NCBI GenBank assembly: GCA_964036045.1
Contig: OZ038378.1
Location: 182,368,944 to 182,432,943, forward strand
DNA length: 64,000 nucleotides
Direction: 5' to 3'
Source of the DNA: Eutreptiella sp. 'Long Island Sound 2002'
Taxonomy: Eukaryota > Euglenozoa > Euglenophyceae > Eutreptiales > Eutreptiaceae
Part shown: in pieces, positions 43,751-54,360 of the stretch
Layout of the letters: the number at the start of each line of letters is the position of its first letter
How positions within the stretch are numbered: position 1 is the first letter of the stretch
Program-made: the position numbers and the translations under genes
The notes under the pieces: generated by a model
Database searches by the model: none
What the model was told of the DNA's origin: nothing
The model's input: the letters and a program-made list of their open reading frames with translations, nothing else

Positions 43751-46687
43751 TCATGCAGGGGGGGAGGAGCCGGTGCCCCCCCCCCCCCCCCGCCGAACCA
43801 CCGAGTACGCCTTCACTGTACCCTGCAAAAAGGTAGGCTTGGGCAGATAGGCTTGGCTGGCTAGCTGCAGATAGGGAAGAAACGCCGGTTCCAGCACCAA
43901 CCCCACGCGGTCGGCCCACCCCCGGAACGGCCGCGCATGTTGTTCTGCCAACGACGCTGGCCGTACCACTGCCTGTACAAACGTTTGGTTGTGTACCCAG
44001 GTCGCGTACAAACCCAAACCTACCTGCCCCAGACCCCCCTCCGCCGGAGGCAGAGCCAAGATCGGCATCGTGAGATGCCAGTTATTGATGTCTAGCGCCG
44101 CCATGTGGACCATGTTTAGTTGCGCCACCACATGCTCCGTCGGAGCATATGCCCGTGCAGTCAAGTAGACCACTGGGGCTACCCACGTAGCGAACAGATA
44201 AGCCCGCTCCTCCATTCCCAGTGGCAACGTGGCCAGGGTGCGCGCCCGCGCCAGCATTTTCGCGACCACGGGTGCGTATGCACCAGCCGTTGTCACATTA
44301 CCCAACTGGATGCCCAGGTACTTGAGTTGTTCCTTCACCGTCAGCCCTGCCAACGTGGCCGGCCGTGGGGCATCTGGGTCCGAGCACTTGACTACCGCAT
44401 ATGTTTTCGAAAAATTGACCCTCAGGCCAGAGAAATACCCAAACACCTGCAGGACATACAAAACCGCCCTCAGGTCGGCCACCTGTTGCGGCCCCCGCCC
44501 CGGCAGCGCCAACAAAATATCATCTGCGTATAGCAGCACCACCACAGTAACATGCAACCGTTTGAAATCAAAAATTAGTAGGACCGTTATCAGGTCAAAA
44601 AGCAAGGGGGACAGTGGGTCCCCCTGTCGGATGCCTGAGCGTGGGCTCAGCTCCACATCGGCCACAAAGCCCCTCCCCACGCAAAATAAAACGGGCCCCG
44701 CCGACACTGACATCAACAAACCAACGTACGCCAAGGGCAACCCCAGGTGGATCAGGGTGACCCGCAACAGGGTGAAAGTTACCGAGTCATAGGCTTTCTG
44801 AAAATCCACCGCCACCATGATCTGGTCTGGCAGCCGCTCCCACTCTGCCCTGGCGTAGATTACATGATCCAGCATCTTCCGCCCCGGCACGAAGCCTTTC
44901 TGACAGGGGGGGATCACCTGTGGCCACACGTCCGAGAGCTGCAACATCACCGTAGTGGTCACCCACTTTAGGCAGACCTGCTGGAGCGCAATGGGTCTCA
45001 TATCTTTGGGGTGTTCCGCCCCACAAAACTTTGGCAGGCACCGCATCAGAGAGACCGACCACTCCGCTGGCACCCCCCCCACCCTAAGGAAATCCTGCAT
45101 GGCTGACAATAACCGCGGAGCAAAGACAGATGGAAACGCCTGGTACAGCTCCGCTGGTATACCATCCTTACCCGGTGCCGATCCCCCTTTGAGCCGCTCG
45201 AGAGCCGCCAATACCACGTCTAGCGACAGTGGCTTCATAAGCAGAGGCCACGCCTGCAGGATTTTCGGGGGAATGGGTAGGGACCTTACATACCGCCAAC
45301 ACTCCTCTTCGGTTACTGCATTCCCCGCCATGACCCCCGCCCAATAGTCCCGCATAGCCTGCGCGATCGCCCGCACCCCGGTGTGTACCCCCCCCTGCGA
45401 GTCCCGAACTCGCGCCACGTGCTGTCGCTCTCGCAACTGTCGTACCAAGTTGTGGATGGTCCGCCGCCGATTTGCTTGACCTTGAACTCGCACCTCCCGC
45501 GGCTGTAACCGCCGCTTTAGCCTATCACACATATCCGATTTGAACATGGCCTCGCACTGGTTCGCCAGCAGGGACACCAACAGCCCGTACCCCTCCCCCA
45601 CCGTCCTCGGCGAATATCCCAGCTCCTCTAGATAGTCCAGTGCCCCCACCGCTAGTTTTACCGGTGTGCTCTCGCGTACCAGGCTATGCAGTTCCGTGTA
45701 ACCCGAGGTGGGGTGCGCTTGGCGCCACTCGCGAGCTTCCCGCTGCAGGAAACCCGTCACCCCCGCCCACCACTCCGTGGTCCCCAAGTCTCTGTCTGCC
45801 CACTGCTGTAGCCCCTCTCTCAGTCTACCCATAGCCACCTCATCGGACAAGGCCTCCACCGGGAAACGAAATCGCGCGGGGCACGTGGGCCCCTCCGGTG
45901 GGCCCAGCTGCACGACCACTGCTTTATGGTCAGAGGGCGTGGCCACCGGGTATGCTGACCGCACGAACGGCAAGACCACAGGCTGCACGCGGATGCGGTC
46001 GATACGCCGCTGCTTGGCCATGTGCGTGTAGCCCTTCACCGCCACCTCCCTGTTTTCACCATGCACGTACACCCACACATCATCCAGCTCTAGCTGCTGC
46101 AACACGTGTCCCTCCTTCTCCCTTGACCTCACCACCGGCGACACCTCCTTGGTGACCAAAGCCGAGTCTTCCCCCGGCACCATCACGCTGTTGTGATCTG
46201 CCAACGTCACCAGCGGCAAAGGAGGCAGCTCTGACAGCACGTCTCTCACTTCCCCCCACTGGTCTCGTCGCCGCGTCGGTTCACAAGAGAAATGACCCGA
46301 CAAGACTCGTATCGCGCCCCCGTCCACGGACGCCAGCTCCGTGATAAGCAGCCTCGTTGAGAGGGACATCGCTGACCGAACTGTCCACACCGAGGAGCGC
46401 CAAATGATCGCAGAGGAACCTTTGTCCTCCGTTGAGCTTTGCAAATTGAAGAGGCCACCAAAGCCCTGTTTTCGCAGCCACCACGACTGTGACTCCCTGG
46501 CCTCTGGTGTGAAGATGTGCGTCTCCTGAAGAGCCACCAAGTCCAATTTATGCCGATTGACCATGGATAGCACAGACTCTCGCCTGGGCGGCGTCCTGCG
46601 TGACTCTCGGGAGCGCCGCATCCAACCGTTCACATTCAACGTTGCCAGCGCCGTCCTGATGGACGGCCAGAGACCGGGCAACTGCAT
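43751..46687 (-). CDS. LINE ORF2: apurinic endonuclease plus reverse transcriptase
   Basis: The frame is 978 codons from ATG at 46687, two bases after the ORF1 TAA (TAA-GT-ATG), which suggests coupled re-initiation. The endonuclease (residues about 12-260) shows LNVNGW, LVALQETHIF, LADHNSV, RIDRIRV and PSDHKAVVV. The RT (about 480-760) shows LKGGSAPGKDGIPAELY, DMRPIALQQVCLKW, VDFQKAYDSV (627-636), GIRQGDPLSPLLF (685-697) and the catalytic LLYADDILLAL (718-728), then LKYLGIQLG. All RT catalytic residues are intact. The endonuclease has ADHN in place of the usual GDFN. The frame runs out in a 16-nt C run (43776-43791 on plus) where the natural ORF should continue. Confidence 0.88.
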   Translation of the reverse strand: MQLPGLWPSIRTALATLNVNGWMRRSRESRRTPPRRESVLSMVNRHKLDLVALQETHIFTPEARESQSWWLRKQGFGGLFNLQSSTEDKGSSAIIWRSSVWTVRSAMSLSTRLLITELASVDGGAIRVLSGHFSCEPTRRRDQWGEVRDVLSELPPLPLVTLADHNSVMVPGEDSALVTKEVSPVVRSREKEGHVLQQLELDDVWVYVHGENREVAVKGYTHMAKQRRIDRIRVQPVVLPFVRSAYPVATPSDHKAVVVQLGPPEGPTCPARFRFPVEALSDEVAMGRLREGLQQWADRDLGTTEWWAGVTGFLQREAREWRQAHPTSGYTELHSLVRESTPVKLAVGALDYLEELGYSPRTVGEGYGLLVSLLANQCEAMFKSDMCDRLKRRLQPREVRVQGQANRRRTIHNLVRQLRERQHVARVRDSQGGVHTGVRAIAQAMRDYWAGVMAGNAVTEEECWRYVRSLPIPPKILQAWPLLMKPLSLDVVLAALERLKGGSAPGKDGIPAELYQAFPSVFAPRLLSAMQDFLRVGGVPAEWSVSLMRCLPKFCGAEHPKDMRPIALQQVCLKWVTTTVMLQLSDVWPQVIPPCQKGFVPGRKMLDHVIYARAEWERLPDQIMVAVDFQKAYDSVTFTLLRVTLIHLGLPLAYVGLLMSVSAGPVLFCVGRGFVADVELSPRSGIRQGDPLSPLLFDLITVLLIFDFKRLHVTVVVLLYADDILLALPGRGPQQVADLRAVLYVLQVFGYFSGLRVNFSKTYAVVKCSDPDAPRPATLAGLTVKEQLKYLGIQLGNVTTAGAYAPVVAKMLARARTLATLPLGMEERAYLFATWVAPVVYLTARAYAPTEHVVAQLNMVHMAALDINNWHLTMPILALPPAEGGLGQVGLGLYATWVHNQTFVQAVVRPASLAEQHARPFRGWADRVGLVLEPAFLPYLQLASQAYLPKPTFLQGTVKAYSVVRRGGGGGTGSSPPA

Positions 46688-46689
46688 AC

Positions 46690-48306
46690 TTACTCAGCGC
46701 CCCGCTTCCGCTTCATAAACTTGAGCGCGGATGCCTCATTATCGCTCAGGTCCATCGGCTCCGCAGTGGGCTCTGGCCGCGTCGCCCCTCCCTTGCCCTT
46801 ACCCCTGCCCTTGCCCTTGCCTTGGATCTGTGCTTTCTTCGAGTTATACTCCTTGGAGCTTATGGGAACGATCAGCGTGTTGGAGCTGGACGCCTGCAAA
46901 ACCTTTCCCAGGAGCCCTGAGGTGGATGGGCCGGTCACCATCCAGGTCTTGGTGCGGATATCCCCAAGATGAAACCTACACTTATCCAAGACGAAGTCCT
47001 TCTGTCCTGTGCCCTGGGTCATCAGGACCTCCTGCAGCACGTCGGAGCGCCAATACGGTGGCACGTTAGTCAGGTATATCGACTCGCACGGGCCCCACGC
47101 CTCCGGGACCGAAGATGCCTGCGTGCTGGTCCCGATCGAGCCCGATAGCTTCTGACCTGTTTGCTCATCTAAAAGCTCCAAGCCCATCTCAGTGTACCAC
47201 TCTTCCTTTCTCGCATAGGCGTGCTCATACGCCTTTTTGGAAAGACCAACGCGAATACGCTTGGAATGGACGATATGCACTGCCACGTCCTTACCAGAGA
47301 ACAGCTCCCCCAACTCCCAAAAAGCCGCCAACACGTACGAGAAGAAAAGCTTCAGGTGTTTATCCCGAAAGGCTGCAGACATGCTGACCTCCAGACGGTG
47401 CGCTGATTTTTGCACCGCAGAACCAGTATACCAGGGCAGTGGCAGAATAGCAAACCTCGGGTAGCGGCCGAACTCCTCCACCAGACGGGACGCCTGCCCA
47501 TAGTCCAACTCCACGAACATGAACTTGCTCGCCTGGGCGTCCGACCCAGGCACGATATCGACCTCCTCGCGGGATTTGGAGATGGAGGCCAGCAACTGAT
47601 CCTCCCAGGACACGGCATACTGCAGAACCAGCACCTAGTACTTGATGTCCGGCTTCCGAAAAAGCACCCCATCCGCTGATTCCCCCGGCTGCCGCAGGTT
47701 GATCATCTTGTAGATGACGGATGCCGACTCAGACCTAGACTGATGCGACGTCCGAATAACCCAGGCATCATATGTCTCAGAGCGAGATATGGACCCCAGC
47801 AGCCTATCGACCTGCCCGATGCGGTCCGGCAGGAAAGGCAATTGATCTTTCAAACGCATCGCATTATTGAGGAAAGATGAGCTATCAACGGCCGATGATT
47901 TTGCATACAGAATGACGTCCAGCTGCGCCACCGTTGTCAGCAATTTCACGATCTTACGCATGTAATCAAGCAGATCATCCAACTGATCCGCAGCATATAC
48001 CAGAAGCAAATTCGGGGACGCACCCCAGAAGACCGCTCGCATTTGCTCCACAGAGGTAACCTCGTCAAGAATCGAAAACTTGGAAGAAATGCGCGCGTGG
48101 TCAGGGAAACCAGCAGAAACAAACATGTCGTTTTGAATGATGAAATCCGGGTTGCAAAGCATGGACATGGCCTTCAGCTGGGCTGAATCTGTCGCCGTCC
48201 AGACTGGATCGCCCGTCGTCTGGTGCGACTCTCGCACGTCGGCGGCACTGCGTTGGCCTTTCGACGACGTGGACATGGCGAAGCGATGGCAGCTGCTGTC
48301 AGCCAC
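46690..48306 (-). CDS. LINE ORF1 protein, interrupted by one in-frame TAG
   Basis: ATG at 48306 opens a frame of 223 codons to a TAG at 47635-47637. The same frame continues at once (VLVLQYAVSWEDQ) for 314 codons to TAA at 46690-46692. The sequence across the stop reads like one domain, so this is either a nonsense mutation or a readthrough codon. No CCHC knuckle is present. The C-terminal region has a lysine/glycine repeat (KAQIQGKGKGRGKGKGG) suited to nucleic-acid binding, and ends in KFMKRKRGAE. The middle shows IYLTNVPPYWRSDVLQEVL, which could be an RRM-like beta-alpha unit. As in other LINEs it would act as an RNA-binding particle protein. ORF2 starts 2 nt after its stop. Confidence 0.65.
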
Positions 48307-48410
48307 CCAAGTGGTAAGAGCGTGGGCTCTCTGGGTCTATTCCGCTTGTGGGCGCGGTCGACACACTCAGCAAAAAAGCGGAGCGCAGGACATCATACTA
48401 GCGCCCACCC

Positions 48411-48458
48411 CTACTGTAGCTTGGACAAGGGCGTAGCTTATACAAGGGGGGGGGGGGT
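48411..48458. mobile_element. Right arm of host foldback element beyond the LINE array
   Basis: CTACTGTAGCTTGG (target duplication) continues ACAAGGGCGTAGCTTATACA and a 12-nt G run, the same as the end of the uninterrupted copy at 5819-5868. With 37770-37916 it rebuilds one host element. Confidence 0.8.
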
Positions 48459-48465
48459 ACTTTTA

Positions 48466-49237
48466 CCGTACAAATCCTAAAGATTCGCGGAATCCTAATT
48501 TTTGCGTTGAGTGTTTTGAATGAATAATAAGCAAAAATCTTGCGACAACATCCAAAATGGGCAAAAAATATTTCATTTTTGCGATTTTTTTTGCGGAACC
48601 CATTTCTGCGTAGGGCATGACGCCAAAAATTAGTTCATTTTTTGCTTTTTTTTTTACGTTTGGGGGATTGGGGTTGATTCATTTTGTTGCTACTGCAAGA
48701 GACCGTGTGTACCTTGGACTCTGGGATTGCAATCCATTCTTACACAGGCATACAAATGTGGTTAGTTGGACTCTGGGAGTCCATAGCACATATAAGCACC
48801 AACAAGCATGGTTCAGATCTACCAGTTTTTCAAGAAACTAGTTCCAAACTCGTCCATAACAGTGCCCATGGCGCCTGAAATGCTGCCTTGTCAGCGTCTC
48901 CCCAAGGCACATGAAATGCTGCCTTGTCAGTGCGTCTCGATAATAGTGCATCAAATGCTGAAAAAATGCCACAGAAAACTCTGCGGGATTAGACAACAAG
49001 AAATACCACAGGATTGTACATGGCTGTGAAAGCGAAATGCCATTCTTGGAAATTCTGACATTCCTTGCAAAAAGGGAGCAAGGACAAAGAATATTTTTTT
49101 TTGCAATTTTTTTTTGCGGAACCCGTTTTTGCGTAGGGCATGACGCCAAAAATTAATTCATTTTTTGCGTTTTTTTTTTTGCAGACAACAACACCTTGGG
49201 AATTCAATATTTTCACAAATCTTTAGGATTTGTATGG
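48466..49237. mobile_element. 772-bp TA-flanked inverted-repeat element (Tc1/mariner-type MITE candidate)
   Basis: CCGTACAAATCCTAAAGATT at 48466-48485 is mirrored by AATCTTTAGGATTTGTATGG at 49218-49237 (one mismatch), and both ends are flanked by TA. Inside, a block of about 80 bp with GCGTAGGGCATGACGCCAAA and T-runs occurs twice as a direct repeat (about 48580-48665 and 49090-49185). No transposase frame exists. TIRs plus a TA duplication fit a non-autonomous Tc1/mariner-like element. Confidence 0.7.
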
Positions 49238-52200
49238 TATTATGACTTTCCCAGATTCAATCCCCAAGTTCACCATTACCCAATGAAGCCGCGGGCTGGG
49301 GAATGTGATGACAGTCGTGTTGGGGAGCGACTGTGAACGGGGGTTTTATCAGATGGGGATGGTGGTGAAGACTCGAGACCACGGATATCAAAGGAGATGG
49401 AGTCCATGGGGCATCAATGATTAACGGCTTGCACACCACCTTGACCATACTCCAACTCCACATGCCCATCGTGCAAAAGGCCAACCACCTTCACGGGTAC
49501 TCAAAGCCCAGTAGGCCTAGTGTAACATCTTGTCCCCAATGCTCAACTCCATAACAAATAACAAAAGAGCTATGAGGACACGAGGGGCAAAAAGTGATGC
49601 TCCACAACAGACACGCTGAATGTATCACCACGTGCCCAACTCGGCATGCCTGTTTCACAATACACATAGATGCACCTTGTAGCCCTGAAACACATCACAC
49701 TGGGGAAATTGGGGGACAATAGGTGAGCGAAAGGGGCCACTCCATATCCCTGACTGGAAGGGGCAAGTCCACGAGAAGAAATCATCCCTAATTGCCCCAT
49801 CACACACACCCACCAACACACCCATCCAAGGGGTAGAATCCACCCCAAAAACGGGAGTAGGAATCAAAAGTAGCCCAAAAGGTTGCCATGCGCACTAACG
49901 GTCCCTCTATACCACACATGCTGCACCGCACCCAACAACCGAGGGCCAGCAGTTTTGGACGGTATGCACCCGGAAACATCCCCGTTTTGCCAATGCATGA
50001 AAAGAGACCCGCAAACAAGAACAAGCAGCACAACACTTCAAAGCAAAACGGGCTCGCTTAGCGACATAACATGCTCTCATTGGTGAGAAACATGTAACAT
50101 TACATTTGGAAGCCCCATTGGCTCTAGTAATTTCCTGTTGGACCGAAAGATGCTCACCAATAGGGGGATCAATGGTCAGTAAGGATTGACTGAATGTCCC
50201 CGCCATAGACACTTTCAGCCGTTAGTCCAATCAGTGCAACGAGATTCTGCAACGTGTCCCCTTCTTGGTTGGGGTGCTCCACTATGGTATGTACACTCAA
50301 ACATGTACATATTGCTGCGGCCGCGCCGTGGTGCTTGAATTGCCCGTGAATCCTCAACGTCAGAACATATACCGAGAGACCATGTGATCTGAGGTCGCTC
50401 ACCAATAGGGTGCGATGCCCAAACCCTTGAAGCCAATGACTAACATACAAGACAAAGGATGCCGAGTAAGGGCCACGTGAGTGCTTGGTTGAAGGGGACG
50501 GCGGTCTATCATTTGTTGTGGGGATGCACGCAAGTAGCAAGCTTCCACCCAAGTCGAGACATTAGATTTTGCATTGTCCACCACTAATCCTACCCCTACC
50601 CCTGTCCCTCCACCTAATGGCAACTCAGGCCATGTTGCAGATTCCGTGACGAAGCAGGAGCAGTATGGTATGGACAAGAAGTGGCACGAATTATGTTTGC
50701 TACGCCTGCAATTTACGTGCATTTCTGCAAGCGGTCTACCTTTTATGCCTCTATTATGAGCGTTGGGTTTTCTGTTTCAGGATATTTGATTGCTTGTCTG
50801 TCCCATGGGATTTGGTGGTGTGACGCAACTTGTTGGGGGTTGAAGCACTCACAAGCAAAGGGTGACACTACCTTGTGTGTTGCAGGCCTCTAGTACCAAG
50901 AGAATTAAGATGCTGAAAAACTCGGCAATCTCGAAAAAGAAAGCCAATGGCAGCCAACAAAGGAGTCCCAAAATCCAAAAGTGGTGCCGATGAGAGCAAA
51001 AACAAGACCAACAACCACTGAACAACTAGCAACCACATGTATGCAGATGTTCACCAAAAAATGCATGGGCCTCATGCCCGTGCCAGTGAGACCTAGGTCA
51101 AGAGTTTTCCTCTCAGATTGTTCAATCGCCTTTGTCTGGCTGGGAGCCTGGATGGATTCTGACTCCCATAAGGACGGGGGCAATCCACACGGTGCGCATA
51201 ACAAATCCAGGGCATGCCATTCGCCAAAGTACAAAGACAGAGGAGATGGTTGTGTTAAAAGGTGAAGCTCACACGGATACAGATGTGGCGTACACAAAAT
51301 CTCAGTATTGACAATTGAAAAAATGTTTGGCTCTGGCTCCCCATGACAACAAGAACCGCAGACCCACAGGGGAGCCGACTCCTCGGTGAGGACGCAGAGC
51401 ACCCCCTGTTGGCCAGAGGCCCCCTGGGGGGGGGGGGGGTCCTTCGTGTCCTAGGACCGGCGGAGCCAGCCCCCCAATGCGCAGACCTAGTCGCTGGCAA
51501 GTGTTGTGTCTTCCGAGAAATCCCATCCACCAAAATCACAAGCTTTGACATCAGGGGTATCAAGGGCAGCAATAGCAACAGGTGTGAGGAATGCAGTGCC
51601 CCGTAAGTGATGGACGGGTAAAGAATGATTCTGTGTGACCACTGACAATGGTGTAGCCACCCGCGGCTTTGGTATGTTGGGTGAGATACTCAGTAATCAT
51701 GCTCGCTTCCCCTACTTGGGCATCTATCAAAGAAAACACCTCTTAGCACTAGACACAGGCCACATGACTCCTACCGTATCAAGGCTGGCCCTATTCCAAT
51801 AACAGAGATGGGTAATGGCCCGTACCGTATCGGAGCCTTCCAAGACGGGCAACATTGGAATAAGATCAGTAATGTCGTGGTGCAAAATGTTCCGCAACAC
51901 CCTTCAAGAAATGTAGTCCCATAGTGTCAACTTCCACTGCAAAAAGGAGCGAAATTGACGGCTACGTACACTACCGGTGGCCTACGCTCACACCACTCAG
52001 CATTGACTTCACATTTTCTATTTTTGAACCCAGCGCCATTGGCACACTCCACACGATGCACCCCCAAAAGTCAGGGGAACACCTGAGGGTTGCCTATTGC
52101 ATGCCCGGCCAACACGGCATAAAATATCCTGCAGTTCCAGGAATTGCACATTGCGTGAAAGTCACTGACACTCTTTACCAATGCTGCACTTGATGTTCAA

Positions 52201-54360
52201 ACTTGTCAGAACCCTCTCATGTGCTCAAAGAAGGAAGCACTTCTGGAATGAAAGAAAGGGCCATAATCTGAATGTGATTTCTGGATAAAGCGGATGGGGC
52301 TACTTGGCCCATGTAACGGCAAACGAACATCCATGTGCCAGAGCAAATCATGCATGTGGTCCGTGCCCTGCGGCGAGTGCCTGCCTACCAAAAGGAGAGG
52401 CTCGGCAGCGCCCGTCAAGTCTTCGACTGCATAAGCCGCTCCCCGCAACGCAGGGACTTGGCATCAGCGGGAGCTTGTGCATGTTGCCCACGTCCACACC
52501 TCGGAGAGTTGTGCGTAGCATGAGGACCAAACAGGCCTTTGTCTTCCCTTCAACCGCTTCACCCACCACTACCCCACCTGGTGACAGGGTATCATGATGG
52601 TGCACCCACAGAATGGGTTGGGGCAGATACTGTCGCCACAGCCGCAGGCTGAGCAACATAGCACAACACTGCCGATGCACAGCACAAGCCCATTCCCAGT
52701 CAGGAGATCATGCCGCAATACACAGCATGTGCACTCTCTTGCAACTACAAGAATGGGAAAACCCGCAAAATCAGCAAAAATGCCCCTCCACACCTTCAAG
52801 GTGTCACTTGGGACGGCAGTGGCTATGGCGCGCCATGTGGGAAGTCCATCGCACTGGATACTGCTACATGGTCCTGGTCCAGCCGTCATGGACGCCCCCC
52901 CAAATTGGGTAGCAAGTAACGTGCAGCACGCGTGTAGTGTGTGTCGGGATTCACTGCGCCTGGGCCCGTGGTGTCCTGTAGCCCCGAGTCCAACGCGGGG
53001 GAGCCTGCGACCTCCTGACAGGCCAGCCAAAAGGTCGCGGAGGACCGGCGCTTCAGGATCCGTCATACCGGTGGTGGACACACTCCCATCCCATCCCATC
53101 CTCCACCCCCCAACACCCGTGTGACCGCAGGCACAGCTGTAGCACAGTGGCCGGTCCACACCCGACCAGCACAGCTTAGTGACGATGTTTCCGGTACACG
53201 TTCCAAAAAGGGCAGCATTGCATGCGAGCCCAGAATTCTGGGCCCCTCGCTCCCTCAGCAGCATCGGTGTGGTTGCATGGTGCCGTGCTGCAGCCGTGCA
53301 GGGAGACCTCTGGGCCTTCATACCACACAGTGAATTCACGGATCGGGTTCATACGACACTTGGATACCCCCCCCCCCCAGCCAAACGCCCCCCAGGTCTT
53401 GGATTGGGCTCCGGCTGCGCGGGCAAAAAGGAGGGCAGGATTGGGGGGCAGGGCCTCACAAGGTCAGGTGCGGCCCCGCCACTAAGCCCCAGCCGCACCC
53501 GCCGTCCCGCCGTCACGCGGCCTTCGTTGCCAACTCAGCTCCAAATGTGGACGTGTTCAGCGATCAGTCTGGGTTGTTCACAGGGACTGCCGCCCTGACT
53601 GGGGTAAGAGCATTGCCTTGCTTGTCTGCATGGACCCTTGTGCCTGTCTCTGGGTCATTGAGTCTGGTTCTGGTGCTTTGGGGGGGGGGGGGGGGGACGT
53701 ACATGCCGTGCCAAATGCTGTGCCCCCCACTGTGTCCAGGACATAGGTGCAGACGCAGTGGTCCCATTCGGCGGTACGCCCCGAAATTGAGTAGGTCATC
53801 AGGCGGGGGGGTTGTGGGGGGAGCGTGGAGCGTGCGTCCCACTGTCTCACGATTGCAAGCTACTGCCCCCATGGCGTGCCCTCCCCCGCCAGCGCTGACA
53901 AGCTGCAGTCATTCCCGGACCGAGGGTTGGGAAATTGTAACACAGGGTTGGCGGGGTGCCATCAAGGCTGCGTGAGTATGCCGGTTGCTACTTCCGGGTG
54001 TACATACGTGTTCCCCTTTTTGAGGAGGGAATCCTCCACTCGTGGATGTGTGGGTGGGTTGTCCACCCGTTGGGTTGGGGGTTAAGGGGGCGGGTTCCAA
54101 AGCATGCCACAGAGGTGGGGGGCCCGCTCGGCTGACCCCAACAGCCGGGGAAAAGCATTGTTACCGAGTGAGAGTGGGACGGTTGTCCCTTTGCTCACAA
54201 GTGCTGCTTCTGCCCCTTGGCGGCCCTCCCCTGGGGAGGGGGGGGGGATACGAGTTGCGGCGGGCACAGGAGTGGAGCCGATGCGGGTGGAGGGAGGGGA
54301 CGTGGAGGGGGAAGGGCAAGCCGGAGGAGGGGAGGGGGTTGAAGAGGGTGCCAGGCGGGG
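49238..54360. other. 5.1-kb stretch without a recognisable gene
   Basis: Frames up to 256 codons occur (for example minus strand 52569-53339), but none has a motif, signal peptide or consistent composition. Phrases such as TACCGTATCAAGGCTGG and TACCGTATCGGAGCC near 51775-51835 recall decayed satellite monomers. G/C runs are at about 51426-51440, 53367-53379, 53681-53697 and 54237-54248. The end (53.4-54.3 kb) is GC-rich and could hold non-coding sequence of the next gene. Confidence 0.5.

Larger units (their letters stand above)
41442..48410 (-). mobile_element. LINE-1c: near-full-length site-specific non-LTR retrotransposon
   Basis: The copy is about 6.97 kb on the minus strand. From 5' to 3' it has a leader of about 100 bp, ORF1 (48306-46690, one in-frame TAG), ORF2 (46687 to about 42023, APE-RT-zinc finger-RNase H, two G-run frameshifts and one C-run change), and a 3' untranslated region with several GGCGCC/GCGGCGGAGCCGC palindromes and no poly-A tail. 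The plus-strand flanks are CTACTGTAGCTTGG on both sides. Beyond them lie the two halves of a host foldback element, so the integration site is fixed. The APE plus RNase H plan resembles I/R1/L1-RNH-type elements; I do not assign a clade. Confidence 0.88.

Noticed and set aside
52569-53339. 256-codon minus-strand frame as a gene
   Set aside because: No motif, erratic Cys/His/Pro composition, and equally long frames on the other strand.
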